A stretch of DNA of 64,000 nucleotides from Novosphingobium beihaiense. Its GTDB lineage: Bacteria > Pseudomonadota > Alphaproteobacteria > Sphingomonadales > Sphingomonadaceae. Positions within the stretch are counted from its first letter, which is position 1, and each line of letters begins with the position of its first letter. Below the pieces are notes generated by a model. The model was not told where the DNA came from. It did no database searches and worked only from the letters and a program-made list of their open reading frames with translations. Shown in pieces: positions 57,601 through 64,000 of the stretch. The stretch is taken from positions 248,001-312,000 of the forward strand of contig NZ_JALHLG010000005.1 in NCBI RefSeq assembly GCF_022832375.1, given 5' to 3'. The position numbers were made by a program, and so were the translations under genes.

Positions 57601-58218
57601 ATGATTCACGTTATCGCCTTCTATCTTTTCGCCGTGATGACCATTGCGTCGGGTGCGATCACCATCCTTTCCCGCAATCCCGTGCATTCGGTGTTGTGGC
57701 TGATCCTGGCGTTCTTTAACGCTGCCGGTTTGATGATCCTCGTCGGTGCCGAATTCATCGCGATGCTGCTGGTCATCGTCTATGTCGGCGCGGTCGCGGT
57801 ACTGTTCCTGTTCGTCGTCATGATGCTGGACATCGATTTCGCGGAACTGCGCGCCGGGTTCGTCAAGAACTTCCCGCTGGGCATGCTGGTGGCGATCGTC
57901 CTGCTGGCCGAGATGGTCCTGGGCATCGGTGCCTACAAGGCCGGTGCGCTGCAACTCGGCACGCCCGACGGCACGGCGGCACAGCCTGCTGGCACGACCA
58001 ACATCGAAGCGATCGGCGCGCTGCTCTACAGCCGCTATCTGTTCCTTTTCGAAGCGGCTGGCGTGATCCTGCTCGTCGCCATGATCGGTGCCATCGTGCT
58101 GACCCACCGCCAGCGTGGCGATACGCGCGGCCAGAAGATCAGCAAGCAGATCGCGCGCCGTCCCGATGAGGCGACGGTCAACGTCAAGCCGGAAGTCGGC
58201 AAGGGGGTCCAACTGTGA
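57601..58218 (+). CDS. nuoJ: NADH-quinone oxidoreductase subunit J
   Basis: Membrane subunit with five helices and the pi-bulge helix that moves during turnover. The 205-residue product begins [20 protein letters not shown] and has the conserved [20 protein letters not shown] stretch. ATG 57601 lies 15 bases after nuoI. It overlaps nuoK by four bases. Confidence 0.95.
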   Translation: MIHVIAFYLFAVMTIASGAITILSRNPVHSVLWLILAFFNAAGLMILVGAEFIAMLLVIVYVGAVAVLFLFVVMMLDIDFAELRAGFVKNFPLGMLVAIVLLAEMVLGIGAYKAGALQLGTPDGTAAQPAGTTNIEAIGALLYSRYLFLFEAAGVILLVAMIGAIVLTHRQRGDTRGQKISKQIARRPDEATVNVKPEVGKGVQL

Positions 58219-58520
58219 TCGGTATCGAACACTATGTCGTGGTGAGCTCGATCCTCTTCGTGCTCGGCGTCCTCGGCATTTTCCTCAACCGCAAGAATGT
58301 GATCGTGATCCTGATGGCGATCGAACTCATCCTGCTTGCGGTGAACATCAACCTCGTCGCTTTCAGCGCCTTCCTGCACGACCTGACCGGACAGATCTTC
58401 GCGATGTTCGTGCTGACGGTGGCGGCCGGCGAGGCGGCAGTGGGGCTTGCAATCCTTGTGATCTACTTCCGTGGCCGCGGCACCATCGCCGTCGACGACG
58501 TCAACCGGATGAAGGGATAA
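58215..58520 (+). CDS. nuoK: NADH-quinone oxidoreductase subunit K
   Basis: Small membrane subunit with two buried Glu used in proton transfer. The 101-residue product has [20 protein letters not shown], then [20 protein letters not shown] (both Glu regions) and [19 protein letters not shown] 58215 overlaps the nuoJ stop (GTGA). Length and three helices are normal. Confidence 0.96.
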   Translation: MIGIEHYVVVSSILFVLGVLGIFLNRKNVIVILMAIELILLAVNINLVAFSAFLHDLTGQIFAMFVLTVAAGEAAVGLAILVIYFRGRGTIAVDDVNRMKG

Positions 58521-58524
58521 GGCG

Positions 58525-60549
58525 TTGAACCAGATCCTGATCATCGTCTTCCTGCCGATGCTGGCAGCGATCATTGCCGGGCTTGGCAACAAGCAGCTCG
58601 GTAATGTGGCGGCCAAGTCGATTACGACCGGCGCGCTGTTTATCGCGTGCGGGCTGTCCTGGCCGATCTTCATTCAGTTCTTGAACGGCAGCGCCGAGGC
58701 GACCGTCGTTCCGGTCATGAAGTGGGTCGCCTCGGGTACCTTGAACTTCGACTGGGCGCTGCGCGTTGATACGCTGACCGCGGTCATGCTCGTCGTCGTC
58801 ACCTCGGTCTCGGCGCTGGTGCACCTCTATTCGTGGGGCTACATGGACGAAGAGCCGGATCAGCCGCGCTTCTTCGCCTACCTCTCGCTGTTTACCTTCG
58901 CCATGCTCATGCTGGTGACGGCGAACAACCTGGTGCAGATGTTCTTCGGTTGGGAAGGCGTGGGCCTTGCCTCGTACCTCCTGATCGGTTTCTGGTTCCG
59001 CAAGCCGTCGGCCAGTGCCGCCGCGATCAAGGCCTTCGTGGTCAACCGCGTGGGTGACTTGGGCTTTATGCTCGGCATCTTCGGCACGTTCCTGGTGTTC
59101 GGCACGGTCTCGATCCCCGATATCCTCGCCGCTGCGCCGGGCATGGCCGGTTCGACCATCGGCTTCCTCGGGATGCGCTTTGATACCATGACGGTGCTTT
59201 GCCTGCTGCTGTTCGTCGGTGCCATGGGCAAGTCGGCGCAGCTTGGCCTGCACACCTGGCTGCCGGACGCGATGGAAGGTCCGACCCCGGTCTCGGCGCT
59301 GATCCACGCCGCCACCATGGTGACCGCCGGCGTGTTCATGGTCTGCCGCCTCTCGCCGATGTTCGAGACGAGCCCGACGGCGATGACCTTCATCACCTTC
59401 ATCGGTGCCGCCACCTGCTTCTTTGCCGCCACGATCGGCTGCACACAGTGGGACATCAAGCGCGTGATCGCGTACTCGACCTGTTCGCAACTTGGCTACA
59501 TGTTCTTTGCAGCGGGCGTGGGCGCCTTCGGCTCGGCCATGTTCCACCTGTTCACGCACGCTTTCTTCAAGGCGCTGCTGTTCCTCTGCGCCGGTTCGGT
59601 GATCCACGCGATGCACCACGAGCAGGACATGCGCTTCTACGGCAACCTGCGTAAGCAGATCCCGATCACTTTCTGGGCGATGACCTTCGGCACTCTCGCG
59701 ATCACTGGCGTCGGCCTGTTCGGCGTGGGATTCGCGGGCTACCACTCGAAGGATTCGATCATCGAGGCTGCTTACGCGAGCGGCACCGGCATGGGCCACT
59801 TCGCTTACTGGATGGGCATTGTCGCGGCGCTGATGACGAGCTTCTACTCGTGGCGTCTGGTGTTCCTGACCTTCTTCGGCAAGCCGCGCTGGGCAGGCTC
59901 CGAGCACATCCAGCACGCGGTCCACGATGCGCATGGCCACGGTCATGACGATCATGGGCACGGGCACGCGGATCATGATGACGGTACCGCCGGTTATCAC
60001 CCGCACGAAAGCCCGCTGGTCATGCTGATCCCGCTGATCTTGCTTTCGGTCGGTGCGATCGCCGCGGGCTATGTGTTCGAGCACGCTTTCGTCAGCGATG
60101 GCATGGGCGAATTCTGGAAGGGTTCGCTGGTGTTCCACGAACACCTGATCCACGCGATGCACGGCATCTCGGGCGTGATCAAATACATGCCTTTCATCGT
60201 GATGCTGATCGGCCTCGTCATCGCCTGGTATGGCTATATCAAGAACACCCGCTTCCCGGCGGCTGTCGCCGAGCAGCTCGGGCCGGTCTACACCTTCGTG
60301 TACCGCAAGTGGATGTTCGACGAGCTCTATCACTACATGTTCGTCGTCCCGGCTTTCTGGATCGGGAAGGTGTTCTGGAAGGTGCTCGATATCGGCGTCA
60401 TCGACCGTTTCGGTCCGGACGGCGCCGCCTGGGCCGTGGCCAAGGGTTCGACTTACACGCAGAAGGTCCAGTCGGGCTATCTGTACAGCTATGCTCTCAT
60501 AATGCTGCTGGGCCTTGTCGGCGCCATCAGCTGGGTGATCGCGGGATAA
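58525..60549 (+). CDS. nuoL: NADH-quinone oxidoreductase subunit L
   Basis: Distal antiporter-like proton channel with the long lateral helix. The 674-residue product has VQMFFGWEGVGLASYLLIGF with the key Glu, MGKSAQLGLHTWLPDAMEGP with the Lys/His relay, then PTPVSALIHAATMVTAGVFM. The start is a TTG at 58525, four bases after the nuoK stop. Residues about 461-494 form a loop with 12 His and many Asp (HGHGHDDHGHGHADHDD), not part of the core fold. Confidence 0.96.
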   Translation: MNQILIIVFLPMLAAIIAGLGNKQLGNVAAKSITTGALFIACGLSWPIFIQFLNGSAEATVVPVMKWVASGTLNFDWALRVDTLTAVMLVVVTSVSALVHLYSWGYMDEEPDQPRFFAYLSLFTFAMLMLVTANNLVQMFFGWEGVGLASYLLIGFWFRKPSASAAAIKAFVVNRVGDLGFMLGIFGTFLVFGTVSIPDILAAAPGMAGSTIGFLGMRFDTMTVLCLLLFVGAMGKSAQLGLHTWLPDAMEGPTPVSALIHAATMVTAGVFMVCRLSPMFETSPTAMTFITFIGAATCFFAATIGCTQWDIKRVIAYSTCSQLGYMFFAAGVGAFGSAMFHLFTHAFFKALLFLCAGSVIHAMHHEQDMRFYGNLRKQIPITFWAMTFGTLAITGVGLFGVGFAGYHSKDSIIEAAYASGTGMGHFAYWMGIVAALMTSFYSWRLVFLTFFGKPRWAGSEHIQHAVHDAHGHGHDDHGHGHADHDDGTAGYHPHESPLVMLIPLILLSVGAIAAGYVFEHAFVSDGMGEFWKGSLVFHEHLIHAMHGISGVIKYMPFIVMLIGLVIAWYGYIKNTRFPAAVAEQLGPVYTFVYRKWMFDELYHYMFVVPAFWIGKVFWKVLDIGVIDRFGPDGAAWAVAKGSTYTQKVQSGYLYSYALIMLLGLVGAISWVIAG

Positions 60550-60550
60550 G

Positions 60551-62086
60551 ATGATGAGTGGTTTTCCGATCCTCAGCGTGATGATGCTGGTGCCGCTGGT
60601 GGCGGGGCTGGCGTGCTTCTTCCTTGACGCGAAAGCAGCGCGCACGCTGGCGCTGGTTGCGACCCTGGTCGATTTCGCGCTTGGCGTGGTGCTCTGGCTG
60701 AATTTCGATATCGGCGGCGCGCAGTGGCAGTTCACAGAACGGCACGAGCTGTTCTCGGGCTTCTCCTATGCGCTCGGCATCGATGGCATTGCCCTTCTGC
60801 TGATTGTGCTCACGGTCTTCCTCATGCCGATCTGCATCGGCGCGAGCTGGAAGTCGGTGGAGAAGCGCGTCGGCGAATACATGGGCGCGTTCCTGATCAT
60901 GGAAACGCTGATGATCGGCGTGTTCTGCGCGCAGGATATCTTCCTGTTCTACATGTTCTTCGAAGCCGGCCTGATCCCGATGTACCTGATCATCGGCATC
61001 TGGGGCGGTCAGGACCGTATCTACGCCGCCTACAAGTTCTTCCTCTACACGCTGCTCGGCTCGGTGCTGATGCTGGTGGCCATGCTCTACATGGTTCACG
61101 TCGCGGGGACGACCGACGTGCCGACGCTGATGGCCTACAACTTCGATCCGAAGGTGCAGACCTGGCTGTGGCTCGCGTTCTTCGCCAGCTTCGCGGTGAA
61201 GATGCCGATGTGGCCGGTCCACACCTGGCTTCCCGCCGCGCACGTTCAGGCGCCGACCGCCGGTTCGGTGATCCTGGCGGGCGTGCTGCTGAAGATGGGC
61301 GGTTACGGCTTCATCCGCTTCTCGCTGCCGATGTTCCCCGAAGCCTCGGCACAGTTCGCGCCGCTGATCTGGGGTCTGTCGATGGCCGCCGTCGTGATCA
61401 CCTCGCTGATCGCGCTGGTGCAGGACGACATGAAGAAGCTGATCGCTTATTCCTCGGTCGCCCACATGGGCATCGTGACGATCGGTCTTTTCGCGTTCAA
61501 CACGCAGGGGCTGGAAGGCTCGATGATGGTCATGCTGAGCCACGGCCTTGTCGCGGGCGCACTGTTCCTGTGCGTGGGCATCATCTACGATCGCCTGCAC
61601 ACCCGCGAGATCGCCCGGTACGGCGGCCTTGCGATCAACATGCCGCGTTATGCGCTGTTCTTCCTGCTCTTCACGATGGCCTCGATCGGCCTTCCGGGCA
61701 CCAGCGGTTTCGTCGGCGAATTTCTGAGCCTTGCGGGGATCTATGCGATCTCGACATGGACCGCGCTGATCTGCGCCACCGGGATCATTCTGGGTGCGGG
61801 CTATATGCTCTATCTCTACCGCCGGGTTGCCTTTGGCGACCAGAAGAACGCCGATGCCGCTGCCATGCTGGACCTCGACGCCCGCGAATACCTGATGGTC
61901 ATTCCGCTGGCGCTCGCGGTGCTGTGGATGGGCGTCTATCCCGAGAGTTTCATTGCTCCCATGCGCGCCGATATCGCCGCGCTGGAAGCCCGGATCGCCT
62001 CTGCGGCGCCGGAGGGAGACTCCAAGGTCACTGTTGGCAAGGAAAAGCCTGTGCACGAAGAAGTTGCGCATGAGGGGGCACACTGA
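60551..62086 (+). CDS. nuoM: NADH-quinone oxidoreductase subunit M
   Basis: Second antiporter-like proton channel. The 511-residue product has the key Glu in IFLFYMFFEAGLIPMYLIIG, then ASFAVKMPMWPVHTWLPAAH and VQAPTAGSVILAGVLLKMGG. ATG 60551 follows the nuoL stop by one base; a second ATG directly after it is also possible. Its stop overlaps the nuoN ATG (TGATG). Confidence 0.97.
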   Translation: MMSGFPILSVMMLVPLVAGLACFFLDAKAARTLALVATLVDFALGVVLWLNFDIGGAQWQFTERHELFSGFSYALGIDGIALLLIVLTVFLMPICIGASWKSVEKRVGEYMGAFLIMETLMIGVFCAQDIFLFYMFFEAGLIPMYLIIGIWGGQDRIYAAYKFFLYTLLGSVLMLVAMLYMVHVAGTTDVPTLMAYNFDPKVQTWLWLAFFASFAVKMPMWPVHTWLPAAHVQAPTAGSVILAGVLLKMGGYGFIRFSLPMFPEASAQFAPLIWGLSMAAVVITSLIALVQDDMKKLIAYSSVAHMGIVTIGLFAFNTQGLEGSMMVMLSHGLVAGALFLCVGIIYDRLHTREIARYGGLAINMPRYALFFLLFTMASIGLPGTSGFVGEFLSLAGIYAISTWTALICATGIILGAGYMLYLYRRVAFGDQKNADAAAMLDLDAREYLMVIPLALAVLWMGVYPESFIAPMRADIAALEARIASAAPEGDSKVTVGKEKPVHEEVAHEGAH

Positions 62087-63549
62087 TGGACTGGTCGCAG
62101 TCGCTGCGCCTGATCGCGCCGGAAGAAACGCTTAGCATTGCAGGCCTGATCCTGCTTCTCGTTGCCGCCTGGGGCGGGGACAAGGCAAGCCGTCTGATCT
62201 CGATCCTCTCGGTGGCCGCGCTGGTGGCTGCCGGAGCCATGGTCGCACCCGCGCTGTGCGGCGGGGCGATGGGCCCGGATACCTCGGCCTTCTTCGGCCA
62301 GTTCCACGCCGATGCTTTCGCGAGCTATACCAAGGTTCTGATCTACCTCTCGGCCGCCGCCTCGCTGGTGATCGCGCCTGCCTTTTTCGACCGCTTCAAG
62401 GCGATGCGGGCCGAATATCCGATCCTGGTGCTCTTCGCCGCGCTCGGCATGGGCATCATGGTTTCGGCGGGCGATCTGCTGACGCTCTACATCGGCCTCG
62501 AAATGAACTCGCTCGCCGCTTACGTGCTCGCTGCCTTCTTGCGCACCGATGACCGTTCGGCCGAAGCGGGCCTCAAGTACTTCGTGCTGGGCGCGCTGGC
62601 CTCGGGCATTCTGCTGTTCGGTATGAGCCTGGTTTACGGCTTCACCGGCACCACCGCGTTCAGCGGCATCAACGCCGCGCTGGCGGGCGGTCTTTCGAAC
62701 GGCGCGCTGTTCGGTATCGTCTTCATGCTGGCAGGCCTCGCCTTCAAGATCAGCGCCGTGCCGTTCCACATGTGGACGCCGGACGTTTACGAAGGCTCGC
62801 CGACGCCGGTGACGATGTTCTTCGCCACCGCGCCCAAGGTGGCTGCTCTCGGCCTGATGATGCGCGTGCTGCTCGATGCCTTCGGCGATCAGGCCGCGGC
62901 CTGGCAGCAGATCGTGCTGTTCCTGGCGCTCGCCTCGATCGTGGTCGGTGCGCTGGGCGCCATCGGCCAGACCAACATCAAACGCCTGATGGCCTATTCG
63001 TCGATCAACAACGTCGGCTTCATCCTCGTCGGTCTCGCCGTGGCGACGCCGCAGGGCGCTTCGGCCATGCTGTTTTACCTAGCGATCTATATCGCGATGT
63101 CGCTCGGCGGGTTCGCGGTAATCCTGATGCTGAAGGACGAGAACGGCAATTACGTCGAGCACATCCCCAGCTTCGCCGGCCTGTCGCGCACGCGTCCGGG
63201 ATTGGCGCTGGGCATGGCCATGGTCATGTTCAGCCTTGCCGGTATTCCGCCCATGTTCGGCTTCTGGGGCAAGTTCCTGGTGTTCAAGGCTGCGGTTGAC
63301 GGCGGCATGATCGTGCTTGCGGCGCTGGGCTTCGCGGCTTCGGTGATCGGCGCGTTCTATTACCTCAAGGTTGTGAAGGTCATGTACTTCGACGAACCAG
63401 CCGATGTGGTGAAGGGCGAAAGCGACGTGTGGCACAAGCTGATCCTCGTGATCTCCTGCCTTGTGATCTCGCCGCTGGGCTTCCTGCTGACCAAGTGGCT
63501 CGGCGGTCTGGCCGATACGGCCGCGACCGCGCTGTTCCATGCGCTCTGA
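62086..63549 (+). CDS. nuoN: NADH-quinone oxidoreductase subunit N
   Basis: Third antiporter-like proton channel. The 487-residue product has LLTLYIGLEMNSLAAYVLAA with the key Glu, GLAFKISAVPFHMWTPDVYE, then GSPTPVTMFFATAPKVAALG. It is the last gene of the nuo operon, overlaps nuoM by one base, and is followed after 15 bases by birA. Confidence 0.97.
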   Translation: MDWSQSLRLIAPEETLSIAGLILLLVAAWGGDKASRLISILSVAALVAAGAMVAPALCGGAMGPDTSAFFGQFHADAFASYTKVLIYLSAAASLVIAPAFFDRFKAMRAEYPILVLFAALGMGIMVSAGDLLTLYIGLEMNSLAAYVLAAFLRTDDRSAEAGLKYFVLGALASGILLFGMSLVYGFTGTTAFSGINAALAGGLSNGALFGIVFMLAGLAFKISAVPFHMWTPDVYEGSPTPVTMFFATAPKVAALGLMMRVLLDAFGDQAAAWQQIVLFLALASIVVGALGAIGQTNIKRLMAYSSINNVGFILVGLAVATPQGASAMLFYLAIYIAMSLGGFAVILMLKDENGNYVEHIPSFAGLSRTRPGLALGMAMVMFSLAGIPPMFGFWGKFLVFKAAVDGGMIVLAALGFAASVIGAFYYLKVVKVMYFDEPADVVKGESDVWHKLILVISCLVISPLGFLLTKWLGGLADTAATALFHAL

Positions 63550-63564
63550 TCCGATCTGGGCGCT

Positions 63565-64000
63565 TTGATCCGGACCGTCGAAGAAACCGGTTCCACCAAT
63601 GCGGATCTGATGGCCATGCTTTCGGGCGGGGAATACCTGCCCGAAGGCGACTGGCTCGTCGCCAACCGCCAGAGCGCGGGCAGGGGGCGTCTCGGCCGCG
63701 TCTGGAACGACGGGGCCGGGAATTTCATGGGCTCCACCGTGGTGCGGCCCGGGCCGGGTGATCCGCCGCCTTCTACACTGGCGCTGATGACGGGGCTTGC
63801 CGTGCATGAGGCACTGGCTGCGTTCGTGCCGCAAGCGAGGGCGCTCTGGCTCAAGTGGCCTAATGATCTGCTGCTCGATGGCGCCAAGATTGCCGGTATC
63901 CTGCTGGAAATGGCGGCGGGCACGGTGATTGTTGGTATCGGCGTAAACCTTGCCGCCGCGCCCGACATTCCGGACCGCGCTGTTGCTTCGCTCGCAGACT
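63565..64000 (+). CDS. birA: Biotin-[acetyl-CoA-carboxylase] ligase (5' part, cut by window edge)
   Basis: Attaches biotin to the carboxyl carrier protein of acetyl-CoA carboxylase. Visible residues start from TTG 63565, (M)IRTVEETGSTNADLMAML, then the biotin-binding loop motif ANRQSAGRGRLGRVWND and LWLKWPNDLLLDGAKIAGIL with the catalytic Lys, then VIVGIGVNLAAAPDIPD. There is no N-terminal DNA-binding domain, so it is a mono-functional ligase without repressor function. It follows nuoN by 15 bases, which is a common alphaproteobacterial pairing. The 3' end is missing. Confidence 0.93.
   Translation, partial: MIRTVEETGSTNADLMAMLSGGEYLPEGDWLVANRQSAGRGRLGRVWNDGAGNFMGSTVVRPGPGDPPPSTLALMTGLAVHEALAAFVPQARALWLKWPNDLLLDGAKIAGILLEMAAGTVIVGIGVNLAAAPDIPDRAVASLAD

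Noticed and set aside
58501-60735. A 744-codon open frame on the minus strand opposite nuoL
   Set aside because: Same reason: composition artefact of GC-rich codons opposite nuoL, with no recognisable domain.

Overview
The window is ordinary chromosomal DNA from a GC-rich alphaproteobacterium, most likely a sphingomonad (Sphingomonadales, Novosphingobium/Erythrobacter-like). The inference rests on gene content and order: an F1 ATP synthase cluster atpH-A-G-D without F0 genes, a class I (archaeal-type) lysyl-tRNA synthetase, the rpmF-plsX-fabH-ihfA-merR block, PadR followed by DUF2218, an RcnB-like protein, a 14-gene nuo operon ending next to birA, and REP-like repeats with the core TTCGACAAGCTCAGG. 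I see no rRNA, tRNA, CRISPR array, prophage, integrase or transposase. Almost every stretch is tightly packed with genes.

Layout. 1-3.6 kb (minus): atpH-atpA-atpG-atpD, the last cut by the window edge. 3.8-8.4 kb: a DUF1203 protein, the alkylation-response protein Ada, primosomal helicase PriA, and a small transaldolase/FSA. 8.6-13.3 kb (plus): cobT, an EamA transporter, cysS and a RES-domain protein, the last three junctions tightly spaced. 13.4-17.6 kb: an acetolactate-synthase-like TPP enzyme, a divergent locus with an S24 (LexA/CI-like) regulator facing two small genes across a GTTC-N7-GTTC box, a metallo-beta-lactamase-fold hydrolase and a MAPEG protein. 17.6-20.8 kb: rpmF with a terminator-like leader hairpin, then plsX, fabH, ihfA and a MerR regulator. 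20.8-26.3 kb: a long nested palindrome, a SixA-like phosphatase, a DinG/XPD-like helicase, padR-DUF2218 and an MscS channel. 26.4-32.2 kb: lysK, a 2OG-Fe(II) oxygenase, cytochrome b561, an RcnB-like protein and ettA. 32.4-36.9 kb: an H-NOX sensor paired with a GGDEF-EAL enzyme, an M28 peptidase and a CitE-like lyase. 37.3-48.5 kb: SDR, free-standing lipoyl domain, peroxiredoxin, prfB, a lipoprotein methyltransferase, a nitronate monooxygenase-like flavoprotein, DUF805, amtB, a 2-hydroxyacid dehydrogenase, an SH3 protein, a cold-shock protein and a thiolase. 49.0-63.5 kb: nuoABCDEFGHIJKLMN with one extra small membrane gene between nuoD and nuoE, followed by birA (partial).

Functionally the window is dominated by respiration: complex I in one operon makes the proton gradient that the F1 subunits at the other end use. 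Around these lie lipid synthesis (plsX, fabH), translation (cysS, lysK, prfB, rpmF, ettA), DNA repair (ada, priA, dinG-like) and NO/redox signalling (H-NOX plus c-di-GMP enzyme).

No clearly new multi-gene system stands out. The most interesting leads are the SOS-like box between the S24 regulator and two small genes, the H-NOX/c-di-GMP pair, the hairpin between the rpmF promoter and gene, the long nested palindromes at 7.6 and 20.8 kb, REP elements that form the start of cysS and split nuoB from nuoC, and a divergent RES protein coupled to cysS. All assignments come from reading motifs by eye; no database search was possible.
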